Under the pieces are notes generated by a model. It was not told the DNA's origin. It was given only the letters and a program-made list of their open reading frames with translations, and ran no database searches. The translations under genes were made by a program, and so were the position numbers. This document shows positions 11,701-22,167 of a stretch of DNA of 64,000 nt, one piece after another. Positions within the stretch are counted from its first letter, which is position 1. Each line of letters starts with the position of its first letter. The DNA is from Halomonas sp. HL-93 (GTDB lineage: Bacteria > Pseudomonadota > Gammaproteobacteria > Pseudomonadales > Halomonadaceae), in NCBI RefSeq assembly GCF_900086985.1, contig NZ_LT593974.1, positions 1,736,001 to 1,800,000 on the forward strand. The letters are read 5' to 3'.

Positions 11701-12242
11701 CGTATGGGCGCGTTCATCCCCATAGCAAACAAGTCAATCAATGCGCCGCGCATGGCATATTCGCCAGGTTCGTAAACGGTTTCCACCGCCCGGTAACCTG
11801 CCCTGGAAAGCGCTTCGCGAAACGGCTCGCGGTCGAGCTTGTCGCCGACGTTCAGCGTCAGGACGCGCCCGGCAATGTAATCAACCGGCGGCAAGCGCTG
11901 CATCAGTGTGTTGATGGGGACCAGTACAAGTCCTCGTACGCCGTCCTGCAATTGCCTCAACGTGCGCAGACGCGCTGAGACAATATCCTGGTGCGGCGAA
12001 AAACTGTCGTAGGGCAGCGTTTCCCAGTCGGGGAAGGGCAACACTGGCACATCGCTATAAAACGACAGGTCTTGCTCCAGGCGCTGGGCGCTTGCCGTGC
12101 TTGGGGTAATTACCAGCAGAGGGGCGTCGGCCGCAAGGCGAGCTAGGGCTAACGCCGACGCGCTACCGGGTGGCGATGTCCAATAAAGTGTATCGCGCGC
12201 CCCTTGGGGCTGGGGCGGAGCAAGTAGAGAAAACGTGGGCAT
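8793..12242 (-). CDS. mfd: Transcription-repair coupling factor
   Basis: About 1149 aa, full length for Mfd, which removes stalled RNA polymerase and recruits UvrA. It shows a UvrB-homology N-terminal region, an RNA-polymerase-interacting region, and the SF2 translocase motifs: Walker A GDVGFGKTEVAMRA, DEEHRFG, LTATPIPRTL and QLRGRVGRS. The ATG at 12242 is preferred to an upstream TTG at 12251. It is divergent from gap. Confidence 0.97.
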   Translation of the reverse strand: MPTFSLLAPPQPQGARDTLYWTSPPGSASALALARLAADAPLLVITPSTASAQRLEQDLSFYSDVPVLPFPDWETLPYDSFSPHQDIVSARLRTLRQLQDGVRGLVLVPINTLMQRLPPVDYIAGRVLTLNVGDKLDREPFREALSRAGYRAVETVYEPGEYAMRGALIDLFAMGMNAPIRIDLFDDEIDTLRHFDPGNQRSTDKLDRIELLPAHEYSLSRSSIACFREQFETLFDVDPRQCPLYNDALKGIPSPGLEHYLPLFFEQTASLFDHLTQDTRVALLPEVYQAAEQHWQAIESRYANLGVDPTRPLLPPHRAFSPVSDVFAAIKQRPRVELTDDLEQRHALTPKAQALPPVAVNPRAKRPLGELTDFLEREDASRVLLVAESRGRREALEEVLAPLSLKLPHVDGFQAFLAGDQPIAITEGLIDSGLWLTDPSLAVISETELFGDVVRQSRRREKATDDNEFAVRHLSELRRGSPVVHQAHGVGRYIGLEALEAGGQANEFLALEYADGAKLYVPVDSLHLISRYSGADDELAPLHRLGSDQWEKARKKAAEKIRDTAAELLDIYARREAQEGVVYEAPSDEYARFAGSFPFEETPDQQAAIEAVISDMTSPQPMDRVVCGDVGFGKTEVAMRAAFLAVQSGRQVVVLVPTTLLARQHFENFRDRFADTAVNIGLISRFTHGKEMSKTLESIKNGQTDIVIGTHKLLANSVELPKMGLLIIDEEHRFGVSQKEKLKTLRAEVDILTLTATPIPRTLNMAMSGIRDLSIIATPPARRLSVKTFVQQHQDGVIKEALLREILRGGQVYFLHNEVKTIENAAERIRSLVPEARVAVAHGQLPERSLERVMSDFYHRRFNVLVCSTIIETGIDVPSANTIIIERADKFGLAQLHQLRGRVGRSHHQAYAYLLTPTPKAMTRDAVKRLEAISASDDLGAGFTLASHDMEIRGAGELLGDEQSGQMETIGYTLYMEMLDRAVKAIRAGKTPNIDAPFDSGVEISLNLPALIPDDYIHDVQQRLVMYKRIANTQSDAELKELQVELIDRFGLLPAPLKHLIRQTRLRHRAEQLGIKRLEAGEQRGRIIFDAHTQVDPYTLVTLIQTSPQHYRLDGSDTLRFEFPMEKIDQRFECIESLLTTLNQKVAAA

Positions 12243-12441
12243 AGTAAGCAAGTCGTTCTGCGCTGAAAACGGAACCTAGATCATACACGATCAACGCTTT
12301 TAGGCAGAACCGACCGGCTTGTAGTCAATAGGCCGTTTGTGTAATCCCCCTACATCGTCTGCGACTATCCAGGCATTGCGGCCCTTTACGTGGCTACGGA
12401 TAATACCCTTGAAAATTATTCATTACTTAATGAGGCCGCAC

Positions 12442-13905
12442 GTGAGTCAGCAAACGCTCGATAACGTTTTTCAAGAATGGCAAAGCAACGAAGCTCTGGC
12501 GGAGCAGATGATTCCTTTGATTGGCCGTCTGTATCGTCAGCACAATGTTGTGGCGACCATGTACGGGCGTTCGTTGATCAATCAGTCGGTCATTCGCATC
12601 CTCAAAGATCACCGGTTTGTGCGCAAAATCGAAGGTACCGAGCTATCGGTTGAAGATACCTATCCGATTGTCAAAACGCTGTGTGAGCTTAACCTTGGGC
12701 CTGCCCATGTGGATGTCGGTAAGCTTGCAGTGATGCTGAAACGCCAGGGTGGTGGCAACGTTGAGGCGTTCCTGCGCAAAGAGCTCCACCACATTGTTGA
12801 TGGCTACCAGCCAGGCGCCAGTAAGGGTGAGCCAAAAGATGTAGTGCTATACGGGTTTGGCCGCATCGGTCGTTTGTTGGCGCGCGTATTGGTAGAAAAA
12901 GCCGGTGGCGGCAATCTGCTACAGCTGCGGGCAATTGTGGTGCGTGGGCGCGGTGATGTAGCGAAAGACCTGGAAAAGCGTGCCAGCCTACTGCGCCGCG
13001 ATTCGGTTCACGGGCCTTTTGACGGCACCATCATCGTTGATGTTGAGGCGCGCACCCTGACGGTCAACGGCAATGTGGTTCAGGTGATTTACGCCGATAA
13101 CCCCAGTGATATCGATTACACCGATTACGGCATCAATAATGCGGTTATCGTTGATAACACCGGCATTTGGCGCGATGAGGCGGGGCTGGGGCAACACGTC
13201 GCATGTCCGGGAGCTTCTAAAGCACTGCTGACCGCGCCGGGTAAAGGCGATATCAAGAACATCGTGTATGGCATCAATCATGAGTCGATTACCGAGCAGG
13301 ATCGCATTGTATCGGCGGCGTCTTGCACCACGAATGCGATCGTACCTGTGCTCAAAGCGCTCAACGATGAGTACGGTGTCGTTACCGGCCACGTGGAAAC
13401 CGTGCACGCCTATACCAATGACCAGAACCTGATCGACAACTACCATAAAGGCGATCGACGTGGCCGCAGTGCGGCGCTCAACATGGTGTTGACGGAAACT
13501 GGTGCCGCCAAAGCCGTGGCGAAAGCCCTGCCGGAGCTTGAAGGCAAGCTGACGGGCAATGCGATCCGTGTGCCCATTCCCAACGTGTCCATGGCGATCT
13601 TGAACCTGACGCTTGATAAAACCACCGATGCCGAGGCGTTAAATGACTACTTACGCCGGATGTCGATCGATTCAGCTTACCAAAAGCAAATCGACTTCGT
13701 GGACTCGCCTGAAGTCGTATCGTCTGATTTCGTGGGTAACCGACACGCCGGCATTGTGGATGCCAAAGCCACGATAGCCAACGGCCACCATGCGGTCGTA
13801 TACGTTTGGTATGACAATGAATTTGGTTACAGCTGCCAAGTGATTCGTATTCTCCAGCAAATGTCGAACGTCAGCTTTTTGAAGCTACCTGCCCAAGTGA
13901 GTTAG
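12442..13905 (+). CDS. gap: Glyceraldehyde-3-phosphate dehydrogenase, long form
   Basis: The start is the GTG at 12442, with GAGG six bases upstream, giving 487 aa, the size of the long GAPDH class found in Pseudomonas. An N-terminal extension of about 125 residues precedes the Rossmann motif YGFGRIGRLLARVL. The catalytic Cys is in SAASCTTNAIVP, and the C-terminus has the conserved WYDNEFGYS. An ATG at 12430 is the alternative start. It oxidises G3P to 1,3-bisphosphoglycerate; whether it favours glycolysis or gluconeogenesis cannot be read from sequence. Confidence 0.93.
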   Translation: MSQQTLDNVFQEWQSNEALAEQMIPLIGRLYRQHNVVATMYGRSLINQSVIRILKDHRFVRKIEGTELSVEDTYPIVKTLCELNLGPAHVDVGKLAVMLKRQGGGNVEAFLRKELHHIVDGYQPGASKGEPKDVVLYGFGRIGRLLARVLVEKAGGGNLLQLRAIVVRGRGDVAKDLEKRASLLRRDSVHGPFDGTIIVDVEARTLTVNGNVVQVIYADNPSDIDYTDYGINNAVIVDNTGIWRDEAGLGQHVACPGASKALLTAPGKGDIKNIVYGINHESITEQDRIVSAASCTTNAIVPVLKALNDEYGVVTGHVETVHAYTNDQNLIDNYHKGDRRGRSAALNMVLTETGAAKAVAKALPELEGKLTGNAIRVPIPNVSMAILNLTLDKTTDAEALNDYLRRMSIDSAYQKQIDFVDSPEVVSSDFVGNRHAGIVDAKATIANGHHAVVYVWYDNEFGYSCQVIRILQQMSNVSFLKLPAQVS

Positions 13906-13940
13906 TACGATAATTATGATTGATTATCATTAACTGATAA

Positions 13941-13965
13941 ACGCCACCCATGGGTGGCGTTTTTG
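13941..13965 (+). terminator. Rho-independent terminator after gap
   Basis: The perfect 10-bp palindromic stem ACGCCACCCA/TGGGTGGCGT is followed by TTTT. Confidence 0.88.
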
Positions 13966-14055
13966 TCGTTAGTTTCAATAAAAAATCTTGAAATGAGAGC
14001 GTCTATAGCACTTTTGGCGATACCAGTTGATGTGGTCATTAGGCTCGCTTGTCTT

Positions 14056-14061
14056 TATAAT
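14056..14061 (+). promoter_or_regulatory. Candidate -10 box of the nqr operon
   Basis: A perfect TATAAT lies about 145 bp before nqrA in the gap after the gap-gene terminator. A TTGATG at 14027 is too far away (23-bp spacer) to be a standard -35, so the call is tentative. Confidence 0.35.
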
Positions 14062-14203
14062 ACGGTAGATTTTTCGGGGTGGTTCAAGCACTGCTTGGGC
14101 CTGACTGGTAACAATCTGAACAGAAAACAACAATTCACTGAGCAGAAAATAAGCATTCGAACCCCTTACCTTCGTATATCCGATCCATCAACTGGGCGAG
14201 ACT

Positions 14204-15553
14204 ATGATCGAAGTCAAAAAAGGCCTGGATCTCCCCATCACGGGAGCGCCCGAGCAGCGTATTGAAGATGCGCGTCCTGTGCGCCACGTGGCAATCCTGG
14301 GTACTGACTACGTTGGCATGAAGCCGACAATGGAAGTTCAGGAAGGGGATAAGGTCAAACTGGGCCAGCTGCTCTTTACCGACAAAAAAACTGACGGCGT
14401 GCGTTTTACGGCACCCGCAGCCGGTGAAGTGCTCGCAATAAACCGTGGCGAAAAGCGTCGTTTACTATCTGTCGTAATCAAAGTTGACGAGCAGGAGGAG
14501 GGCGTTAGTTTTACATCGCACGAACGCGCCTCGTTAGGCCAGCTTGACCGTCAGGTCGTGGTCGATCAATTGGTAGAGTCTGGACTTTGGACGGCGTTGC
14601 GCACGCGTCCTTTTTCGCGGACGCCCGCGATTGATAGCATGCCAGCCGATATCTTTGTCACCGCAGTGGATACCCACCCGCTAAGCGCTGATCCTGCGCT
14701 GATTATCAATGAAAATACCCAGGCATTTGAAGACGGCCTCAAGGTGCTAACTCGCCTGACCGAGGGCAACGTTTTTCTGTGCACGGGCGCTAACGCCTCT
14801 ATTCCTGGCAGCGATGTAGAGGGCGTTACAACCGAGAGCTTTGCGGGGCCGCATCCTGCCGGCTTGGTCGGTACGCATATTCACTACCTGTCGCCGGTCG
14901 CCTTGCACAAAAAGGTATGGCACATTGGCTATCAGGACGTCATCGCTTTTGGCAAGTTGTTTGCTGAGGGCAAGCTGGATATGAGCCGTGTGGTCGCGAT
15001 CGGCGGTCCACGTGCCGAGAATCCACGCCTGGTACGCACCCGCGTAGGGGCTAGCACCGATGAACTCCTGGCGGGCGATGTAATCCAACCCGAGGACACC
15101 CGTGTTATTTCTGGATCGATCTTCTCAGGCTTTTCCGCTGAAGGGAAGTTGACGTACCTGGGTCGTTTTGACAATCAAATCAGCTTACTTGAAGAGGGCA
15201 ATAAGCGCTCCTTCATGGGCTGGTTGTCGCCGGGCGCCAACCGCCATTCCGTGCTGGGTATTTATATTTCTAAACTTAAAGGCCTGAGCAACTACGCCCC
15301 TACCACGTCGACGAACGGGTCGGAGCGTGCCATGGTGCCAATCGGCGTTTATGAAACCGTGATGCCGCTGGACATCATGCCAACGCAATTGTTGCGTTCG
15401 CTGATCGTGGGCGACATTGAGGTTGCCATGCAGCTGGGGTGTTTGGAGCTGGATGAAGAGGACCTTGCACTGTGTACCTATGTTTGCCCTGGCAAATATG
15501 AGTACGGTCCCATTCTGCGTGACAATCTCACCATGATCGAGAAAGAGGCCTGA
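14204..15553 (+). CDS. nqrA: Na+-translocating NADH:quinone reductase subunit A
   Basis: 449 aa, beginning [18 protein letters not shown] as is typical of NqrA, the peripheral subunit of the Na+-NQR complex that helps form the ubiquinone site. First gene of a six-subunit operon in standard order; its stop overlaps the nqrB start. Confidence 0.96.
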   Translation: MIEVKKGLDLPITGAPEQRIEDARPVRHVAILGTDYVGMKPTMEVQEGDKVKLGQLLFTDKKTDGVRFTAPAAGEVLAINRGEKRRLLSVVIKVDEQEEGVSFTSHERASLGQLDRQVVVDQLVESGLWTALRTRPFSRTPAIDSMPADIFVTAVDTHPLSADPALIINENTQAFEDGLKVLTRLTEGNVFLCTGANASIPGSDVEGVTTESFAGPHPAGLVGTHIHYLSPVALHKKVWHIGYQDVIAFGKLFAEGKLDMSRVVAIGGPRAENPRLVRTRVGASTDELLAGDVIQPEDTRVISGSIFSGFSAEGKLTYLGRFDNQISLLEEGNKRSFMGWLSPGANRHSVLGIYISKLKGLSNYAPTTSTNGSERAMVPIGVYETVMPLDIMPTQLLRSLIVGDIEVAMQLGCLELDEEDLALCTYVCPGKYEYGPILRDNLTMIEKEA

Positions 15554-16779
15554 TGATGGGTATTCGACAGACACTCGATAACATCGAGCCGCACTTCCAT
15601 AAAGGTGGTAAATACGAAAAGTTTTACCCGCTTTATGAAGCCGTAGACACTATTTTCTACTCGCCACCGACGGTAGCCAAAACCACCGCTCACGTGCGCG
15701 ATGGTATCGACCTTAAGCGCATCATGATCACCGTCTGGATGTGTACCTTCCCGGCGATGTTCTTCGGTATGTGGAACGCTGGCTGGCAAGCCAATACAGC
15801 CATCGACGCTGGCTATTCCTCTATGGATGGCTGGCGCGAAGCGATAATGATGACGGTCGCGTCCGGGCATGATCCCAGCAGTCTGTGGGCCAACTTTGTA
15901 TTGGGTGCGACCTACTTCCTGCCCATCTATCTGGTCACTTTTGTGGTCGGGGGCTTTTGGGAAGTGCTGTTCGCCATCAAGCGCGGTCACGAGGTTAACG
16001 AAGGCTTCTTCGTAACATCCGTGTTGTTTGCCTTGGTATTACCCGCAACTATCCCGCTTTGGCAGGTGGCGCTGGGCATTACCTTCGGTGTCGTGATCGG
16101 TAAGGAGATATTTGGTGGTACGGGTAAAAACTTCCTTAACCCGGCACTTACCGGGCGGGCCTTTTTATACTTTGCTTATCCGGCGCAAATCTCCGGCGAC
16201 GCTATTTGGGTAGCGGCTGACGGCTACACGGGTGCCACGGCACTGTCGCTGGCTTTCCAGGAAGGCATGAGCTCACTAACCGACACTTACAGCTGGTGGG
16301 ACGCCTTCCTTGGCTTTATCCCCGGTTCCGTAGGTGAAGTGTCGACGCTGGCGATCTTCATTGGGGCCGCTGTTCTGCTGTGGACGCGTATCGCCTCGTG
16401 GCGAATCATGCTGGGTGTTTTCCTTGGTATGGTGGTGACGAGCACACTGTTCAATCTGATGGGCTCGGAAACCAATCCGATGTTTGCCATGCCGTGGTAC
16501 TGGCATCTGGTCATCGGTGGCTTTGCATTTGGCATGGTATTTATGGCAACCGATCCGGTATCCGCCTCAATGACCAACCAAGGGCGTTTGCTGTTTGGCG
16601 CGCTGATCGGTGTCATGACGGTGCTGATCCGCGTGGTCAACCCGGCCTTCCCGGAAGGGATCATGCTGGCGATTCTCTTCGCTAACCTGTTTGCGCCGCT
16701 GATCGACCATTTCTTTGTCCAGGCCAATATCAAACGCCGCCTCAAGCGCACAGGCGTACCGGCCGAGGAGGCAGCCTAA
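15553..16779 (+). CDS. nqrB: Na+-NQR subunit B
   Basis: A 408-aa integral membrane subunit with about 10 hydrophobic segments. It binds covalent FMN through a Thr in the motif GYTGATALS (around residue 230), attached by the ApbE flavin transferase, and forms part of the Na+ channel. An in-frame ATG three bases downstream (MGIRQ) is an equally good start. Confidence 0.96.
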   Translation: MMGIRQTLDNIEPHFHKGGKYEKFYPLYEAVDTIFYSPPTVAKTTAHVRDGIDLKRIMITVWMCTFPAMFFGMWNAGWQANTAIDAGYSSMDGWREAIMMTVASGHDPSSLWANFVLGATYFLPIYLVTFVVGGFWEVLFAIKRGHEVNEGFFVTSVLFALVLPATIPLWQVALGITFGVVIGKEIFGGTGKNFLNPALTGRAFLYFAYPAQISGDAIWVAADGYTGATALSLAFQEGMSSLTDTYSWWDAFLGFIPGSVGEVSTLAIFIGAAVLLWTRIASWRIMLGVFLGMVVTSTLFNLMGSETNPMFAMPWYWHLVIGGFAFGMVFMATDPVSASMTNQGRLLFGALIGVMTVLIRVVNPAFPEGIMLAILFANLFAPLIDHFFVQANIKRRLKRTGVPAEEAA

Positions 16780-17600
16780 TGGCAAAAAGTAATAACTCGA
16801 TAAAGAACGTATTAATTGTCGCGTTCGCGCTGTGTATCGTGTGTTCCGTGATTGTGTCTACCGCTGCCGTGGCGCTGCGCCCGGCGCAGCAGCTCAATCA
16901 GGAGCTTGATCGCAAAACCAATATTCTGAACGTTGCCAAGCTCTACGAGCCGGGCATGGACGTAGAAGAGGTGTTCAGCGAGGAAATCACCGCTCGGGTT
17001 GTGAACATGGAGAGCGGTGAGTATACCGACGAGTTTGACGCGGATTCCTTCGATCAGATCGAAGCCTCGCGTGACCCGGCCACCGGCCGTACGCTGTCGG
17101 GCGACCAGGACATCGCAGGCCTATCACGGGTGGAAGATTACGCCACCGTGTATCTGGTTGGCGACCCTGATGACCCCGAACAGATCGTGCTGCCCATGCG
17201 CGGCCAAGGGCTTTGGGGCCTGATGAGCGGCTTTTTGGCCGTGGAAGGTGACGGTAATACGATTGTCAGTATCACCTACTACGAGCACAGCGAAACGCCG
17301 GGTCTGGGTGCTGAAGTCAACAACCCGCGTTGGCAGTCGCAGTGGGAAGGCAAGGAAATCTACGACGAAGAGGGCGACCTCATGCCGGAGATTCACTTGA
17401 CCAAAGGCGGTGCCAGTGATGAGCATGAAGTCGACGCGCTGTCCGGTGCTACCTTGACCAGTAATGGCGTCACTAACATGCTGCAATTCTGGTTCAGTGA
17501 AGAAGGGTTCGGAACGTATTTAACCAAGTTCCGCAGCGGAACCGATACGGATGACGCTGAAGACGCCGACACCGACTTCCAAGATTCGGAGGGAGCTTAA
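16779..17600 (+). CDS. nqrC: Na+-NQR subunit C
   Basis: 273 aa with one N-terminal membrane anchor and an FMN-binding domain. The flavinylation motif [13 protein letters not shown] contains the acceptor Thr. The C-terminal tail is highly acidic ([12 protein letters not shown]), in keeping with a salt-adapted proteome. It starts on the last base of the nqrB stop codon. Confidence 0.96.
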   Translation: MAKSNNSIKNVLIVAFALCIVCSVIVSTAAVALRPAQQLNQELDRKTNILNVAKLYEPGMDVEEVFSEEITARVVNMESGEYTDEFDADSFDQIEASRDPATGRTLSGDQDIAGLSRVEDYATVYLVGDPDDPEQIVLPMRGQGLWGLMSGFLAVEGDGNTIVSITYYEHSETPGLGAEVNNPRWQSQWEGKEIYDEEGDLMPEIHLTKGGASDEHEVDALSGATLTSNGVTNMLQFWFSEEGFGTYLTKFRSGTDTDDAEDADTDFQDSEGA

Positions 17601-17602
17601 TC

Positions 17603-18271
17603 ATGGCGGATGCAAATGCGAAAAGCGTTCTGGTAAGCCCGATTTTTCAGAACAACCCAATCGCCCTGCAGATTCTTGGAATTTGCTCGGCGCTGGCGGT
17701 CACCACCAGCATGAGCGTTTCGCTCGTTATGGCGCTGGCGGTAATTTTTGTGACCTCACTTTCCAGCTTCTTCGTGTCGCTGATTCGAAATCGAATTCCT
17801 TCATCGATCCGTATTATCGTGCAAATGACGATTATCGCCTCGCTGGTAATCGTGGTGGACCAGATTCTCAAGGCGTACGCCTTTGAGATGTCCAAGCAGC
17901 TGTCGGTATTCGTGGGCCTGATCATTACCAACTGTATCGTCATGGGGCGCGCGGAAGGCTTTGCCATGTCCAATACGCCTGGCATGTCATTTCTTGATGG
18001 CATTGGTAACGGGCTGGGCTATGGCTTTGTGCTGATGGTCGTGGGCTTTTTCCGCGAACTGTTGGGTGCGGGCAGCGTGTTTGGCTTTACCATCTTGCCA
18101 ACCATTCAGGATGGCGGCTGGTACGTACCCAATGGCTTGCTGCTGCTACCGCCTTCGGCGTTCTTTATCATCGGTCTGATGATCTGGGTGTTGCGCTCGG
18201 TTAGCCCAGAGCAGGTTGAAGAGAACGAGTTCAAGATGAAGGAAAATACTCAGCCGAAGGAGGCCGTGTAA
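17603..18271 (+). CDS. nqrD: Na+-NQR subunit D
   Basis: A 222-aa six-helix membrane protein of the NqrD/RnfE family. The conserved [12 protein letters not shown] carries the Cys that shares the intramembrane Fe-S centre with NqrE. Tightly spaced within the operon. Confidence 0.95.
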   Translation: MADANAKSVLVSPIFQNNPIALQILGICSALAVTTSMSVSLVMALAVIFVTSLSSFFVSLIRNRIPSSIRIIVQMTIIASLVIVVDQILKAYAFEMSKQLSVFVGLIITNCIVMGRAEGFAMSNTPGMSFLDGIGNGLGYGFVLMVVGFFRELLGAGSVFGFTILPTIQDGGWYVPNGLLLLPPSAFFIIGLMIWVLRSVSPEQVEENEFKMKENTQPKEAV

Positions 18272-18272
18272 C

Positions 18273-18890
18273 ATGGAACACTATCTAAGCCTTTTTGTTG
18301 CTTCGGTCTTCGTTGAGAACATGGCGCTGGCCTTCTTCTTGGGCATGTGTACCTTTTTGGCCGTTTCCAAGAAGGTCTCTTCAGCCATTGGCCTGGGTAT
18401 TGCGGTTATCGTGGTGCTTACCGTCACGGTGCCGGTTAACAACCTGGTGTTTACCTATCTGCTGCAAGAAGGTGCCTTAACCTGGACGGGCATTAACGGC
18501 GCGGAAAACATCGACCTGTCGTTTTTGGGCCTGTTGAGCTATATCGGCGTAATTGCCGCCCTCGTTCAGATCATGGAAATGTTTTTGGACAAGTATGTGC
18601 CGTCGCTGTACAACGCTTTGGGGGTTTTCCTGCCGCTGATTACTGTGAACTGTGCCATTTTAGGCGGCGTACTGTTCATGGTTGAGCGTAACTACAACTT
18701 TGGCGAGTCGGTGGTATACGGTTTTGGCGCAGGCACCGGCTGGGCGCTGGCCATTGCGGCGCTGGCGGGCATTCGTGAAAAGCTCAAGTACAGCGATGTA
18801 CCGGCCGGTTTGCAGGGCCTGGGGATCACCTTTATTACCGTAGGGCTGATGTCGCTGGGCTTTATGTCCTTCTCAGGCATTCAGCTTTAA
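18273..18890 (+). CDS. nqrE: Na+-NQR subunit E
   Basis: A 205-aa membrane protein of the NqrE/RnfA family. It begins [20 protein letters not shown] and has the conserved VNCAILGG Cys paired with that of NqrD. It starts one base after the nqrD stop. Confidence 0.95.
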   Translation: MEHYLSLFVASVFVENMALAFFLGMCTFLAVSKKVSSAIGLGIAVIVVLTVTVPVNNLVFTYLLQEGALTWTGINGAENIDLSFLGLLSYIGVIAALVQIMEMFLDKYVPSLYNALGVFLPLITVNCAILGGVLFMVERNYNFGESVVYGFGAGTGWALAIAALAGIREKLKYSDVPAGLQGLGITFITVGLMSLGFMSFSGIQL

Positions 18891-18963
18891 TCGGAGCCGG
18901 TTTTTCCCGGCGGTGCGTTGGCACGGCCGGGTTACAGAAAACCCTCAGCAATAGGAAACCGAT

Positions 18964-20196
18964 ATGGTTGATACAACTATCATCTTGCTCGGTGTTGTCA
19001 TGTTTACGGTCATCGTTCTTAGCTTAACGGCGATCATTCTGGCAGCGCGCAGCAAGCTTGTGAGTAGTGGGGATGTGACCATAGAGGTCAATGAAGACCC
19101 CGAGCATACCTTGAAGACCCAGGCCGGCGGCAAACTACTGAACACCCTGGCGGCCAACGGTATCTTCCTTTCATCGGCATGTGGCGGCGGCGGTTCCTGC
19201 GCCCAGTGTAAATGTCGGGTGGAAGAGGGCGGTGGCTCGATCCTGCCCACAGAAGAATCGCACTTCACCATGCGCGAAAAGAAAGAAGGTTGGCGCCTTT
19301 CATGCCAGGTACCTGTCAAGCAGGACATGAAGATTGAAGTGCCTGAAGAAGTGTTTGGCGTCAAGAAGTGGGAATGCGAGGTCATCGACAATCCCAACGT
19401 CGCCACCTTCATTAAAGAGTTGAACCTCAAGCTGCCAGAAGGCGAAGAAGTGGCCTTCCGCGCCGGTGGTTATGTGCAACTCGTGGCACCGCCGTACGAT
19501 ATTAAATTCTCCGATTTTGATATCGAAGAAGAGTACCGTGCCGACTGGGAAAAGTTTGGCCTGTTCGACATTTCCCACAAGAACAATGAGGAAATCATTC
19601 GCGCTTATTCAATGGCGAATTACCCGGACGAGAAGGGTATCCTCAAATTCAACATTCGTATTGCAACACCGCCTCCGGGCACAAGCCATCCGCCTGGGTT
19701 GATGTCCACTTATGTCTTCAATCTGAAGGCGGGTGACAAAGTGACCGTGATGGGGCCGTTTGGTGAGTTCTTCGCTAAAGACTCAGACGCCGAAATGATC
19801 TTTATCGGTGGCGGGGCCGGCATGGCACCAATGCGTAGTCATATTTTCGACCAGCTGAAGCGGCTGAAGTCGGACCGTAAAATCTCGTTCTGGTACGGTG
19901 CGCGCTCATGGCGTGAAACCTTCTACAATGAAGAATACGATCAGTTAGCTGAAGAATTCCCGAACTTCGAGTGGCACCTGGCATTGTCCGACCCGCTGCC
20001 CGAAGATAACTGGGAAGGGCCAACTGGCTTCATTCACAATGTACTCTACGAAAACTATCTTAAGGATCACCCCGCGCCTGAGGATTGTGAGTACTATATG
20101 TGTGGGCCGCCCATGATGAATGCCTCGGTCATCAAGCTACTGCTTGATCTGGGGGTTGAACCGGAAAATATCCTGTTGGATGATTTCGGCGGATAA
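18964..20196 (+). CDS. nqrF: Na+-NQR subunit F, NADH-oxidising
   Basis: 410 aa. An N-terminal membrane helix is followed by a [2Fe-2S] ferredoxin domain ([16 protein letters not shown] and the distal GWRLSC), then an FNR-like module with the FAD motif RAYSMANYP and NADH-binding residues ([23 protein letters not shown]). It is the electron entry site of the complex. The 73-bp gap before it contains a GC-rich dyad and an AATAGGAAACC ribosome site. Confidence 0.97.
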   Translation: MVDTTIILLGVVMFTVIVLSLTAIILAARSKLVSSGDVTIEVNEDPEHTLKTQAGGKLLNTLAANGIFLSSACGGGGSCAQCKCRVEEGGGSILPTEESHFTMREKKEGWRLSCQVPVKQDMKIEVPEEVFGVKKWECEVIDNPNVATFIKELNLKLPEGEEVAFRAGGYVQLVAPPYDIKFSDFDIEEEYRADWEKFGLFDISHKNNEEIIRAYSMANYPDEKGILKFNIRIATPPPGTSHPPGLMSTYVFNLKAGDKVTVMGPFGEFFAKDSDAEMIFIGGGAGMAPMRSHIFDQLKRLKSDRKISFWYGARSWRETFYNEEYDQLAEEFPNFEWHLALSDPLPEDNWEGPTGFIHNVLYENYLKDHPAPEDCEYYMCGPPMMNASVIKLLLDLGVEPENILLDDFGG

Positions 20197-20324
20197 CGAC
20201 CCACTTTCGGGACGTTTCGGGGCTAGCCAATGGCTGGCCTCGTTTATTTTCACGTCACGGATTTAAGGCACTAACTAGGCTGGTTACTGTCTATGGGGTA
20301 GCCCCATCGTAAGAGGAGGTAATT

Positions 20325-20579
20325 ATGGCCACTTGGCTACTTGTTTTCGGGTTTATGGCACTGGTCATGACCGTCATGGCCGTTGGCGTCATCATGGGTC
20401 GTAAACCCATTGCTGGCTCTTGTGGCGGCTTGAATCAAATCGGTATGAAAGACGGCTGCGATATTTGCGGCGGTAAAGACGAGGTCTGCGAAGAAGAAAA
20501 CCGCAAGCGTGGCAGTGCACGTCGCCGTAGCGATGAAAGTCGTGGCGCTGACCTAGGCTACAACGCTTCCCGTCGCTAA
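20325..20579 (+). CDS. nqrM: Na+-NQR maturation protein NqrM
   Basis: An 84-aa DUF539 protein with an N-terminal membrane helix followed by conserved cysteines (GSCGGLN, DGCDICGGKDEVC). NqrM is needed to deliver iron for the intramembrane centre of NqrD/E. It has a strong AGGAGGT ribosome site. In many Vibrio-like operons apbE lies between nqrF and nqrM; here it is absent. Confidence 0.92.
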   Translation: MATWLLVFGFMALVMTVMAVGVIMGRKPIAGSCGGLNQIGMKDGCDICGGKDEVCEEENRKRGSARRRSDESRGADLGYNASRR

Positions 20580-20609
20580 TCCGCGACTTCCAGACTGTTC
20601 GTTTTTTTC

Positions 20610-20639
20610 AAAACGCCGTGGCTTAGCCACGGCGTTTTC
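20610..20639. terminator. Bidirectional terminator between nqrM and the peptidase gene
   Basis: AAAACGCCGTGGC-TTA-GCCACGGCGTTTT is a perfect 13-bp stem with A and T flanks, placed between convergent genes. Confidence 0.93.
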
Positions 20640-20641
20640 AG

Positions 20642-21586
20642 TTAATCTTCCAGTTGATTTTCCAACACCTCCTGAGCACGCGCCTGCCAGCTACCTTCGA
20701 TGGAGGCCGCTTTATCAAGTGCCTCTCTGGCCGCTTCCGGCTGGTCGTTCTGCAACTGCAATAGCCCGATATTCAGCCACGCCGCGCCCATTTGCGGGTC
20801 TCGCTCAGTGGCCGCTTGAAAGGCATGGAGCGCCTTTTCCGGCTGTTGATCGGCGTAATACGCATTACCCAGTGCAAATTGGGCAACCGCATTGTCGGGA
20901 TAACGCTCGACCATCGCCTGCCAGCTGCTTAACGCTGCCTCGGGACCATGTGCTTCTTCGTAAGCACTGATCGCATTAACCGCGTTACGGGCGGTGATGC
21001 CCTCGGGAAGGGTGCCCGGTTTGGCCACCACAAAGCCCCAGCGGTCGGTTCGTGCCCAGGTCGCATCAAAGCGGCTGAAAGACATCGTGTGTCGCTCGAT
21101 TTCACCGCTGTGCAGCGTCAGGGTTTCGTCATCCAAATCGTAGCCAATTGCCACCGCGTAATGCCACATGGGATACACCGGAAGCGACAGGTTCTGCATG
21201 ACGACGACCGGATCACCGGCGGCTAAGTGCGCTAGCAGATCGTCGAGGCTGCCACGAATAGGAAAGGCAAGCCGCTCGTGGCGTCGCACGGTGGCCAGCA
21301 TTTCCGGCTGTACGCTGCCTTCGCGGTCAGGAATAAACACCTGGGGGATCAGCGTCTCAACGTCCGTATCGACACCCTGGTGGTTCAGTACCATGGCCAG
21401 GGCCGCAGGGCCACACTGGTATTCGGTTTGAGCGTAAAAGGGAACGTCGCTCAGTTCGCTTTGGCGGGGCAGGCGCTGTTCTGTGCTATCGCGTAGCTGA
21501 GGGGCGCTAGCGCAAGCCGTCAGTAACAACACTAGGACGAAAACGCCCGCTAAGCGGGCGTTGTGAAGTTGATGAACAGAGATCAT
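20642..21586 (-). CDS. PA2778-family cysteine peptidase with TPR tail
   Basis: A 314-aa lipoprotein (lipobox near LLTACAS). A C39-like papain-fold domain follows: catalytic Cys in YQCGPAALAMVL and His in MWHYAVAIGYD. Residues 210-310 form tetratricopeptide repeats. Proteins of the PA2778 type are regularly paired with a PA2779-type partner, as here. Substrate unknown. Confidence 0.85.
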   Translation of the reverse strand: MISVHQLHNARLAGVFVLVLLLTACASAPQLRDSTEQRLPRQSELSDVPFYAQTEYQCGPAALAMVLNHQGVDTDVETLIPQVFIPDREGSVQPEMLATVRRHERLAFPIRGSLDDLLAHLAAGDPVVVMQNLSLPVYPMWHYAVAIGYDLDDETLTLHSGEIERHTMSFSRFDATWARTDRWGFVVAKPGTLPEGITARNAVNAISAYEEAHGPEAALSSWQAMVERYPDNAVAQFALGNAYYADQQPEKALHAFQAATERDPQMGAAWLNIGLLQLQNDQPEAAREALDKAASIEGSWQARAQEVLENQLED

Positions 21587-21589
21587 GGA

Positions 21590-21988
21590 TTAGCGCGTAA
21601 ACGGATAAACGTCGGTCAGGCCGAGAATATCGGTCACCAGTAGAATCACGAATACCGCAAACAGGGCACCGATCACCCCTGCGCCAGCGGGCAGTTCTTC
21701 GAGCTGGTTGGCCATTTCTTGCGCTTCGGCATCGCTTAACGCTGCCACTCGAGCGTCTACTTCATCCAGGTCAACGCCTTGCTCGACCAGTGCATCCTGA
21801 ATGTCGGCGCGGTTGAGTAGCTGATGAATGCGTTCGCGATCAGCCTGCCCGCTATCGTTGGCGAGTACCGATTGCGTACTGACAAGGTCCGTTGAGGGTG
21901 ATGCAGCCGGGGCGGCGGCGGCGGGTAGGCTGGTAATGACCAGTGCGGTAATCAGCAGCGTCGAGAGGTAGGCACGTAATTTCTTCAT
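21590..21988 (-). CDS. PA2779-family protein
   Basis: 132 aa with an N-terminal signal sequence, a soluble helical region with the DADxR/LSDAEAQEMA pattern, and a C-terminal hydrophobic segment (VIGALFAVFVILLV) ending VYPFTR. It is immediately upstream of the PA2778-type peptidase (3-bp gap), the usual arrangement, which suggests a joint envelope function that is not established. Confidence 0.85.
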   Translation of the reverse strand: MKKLRAYLSTLLITALVITSLPAAAAPAASPSTDLVSTQSVLANDSGQADRERIHQLLNRADIQDALVEQGVDLDEVDARVAALSDAEAQEMANQLEELPAGAGVIGALFAVFVILLVTDILGLTDVYPFTR

Positions 21989-22167
21989 CGTCTTGATCCT
22001 TAGACATATTTATAGGGATGGGCCAAGCACATAGGGCTTGAATAAAGAGTATAGGAATAATTGAGTATTTTTTTAAGCTAGGTATACCGTTGGGTACCGA
22101 GAATTCACGGTTATTGCTTATTCCTAACCTGGGGGTAATGGGGAAAGCTGTCGTTGACTTGTCGCGC

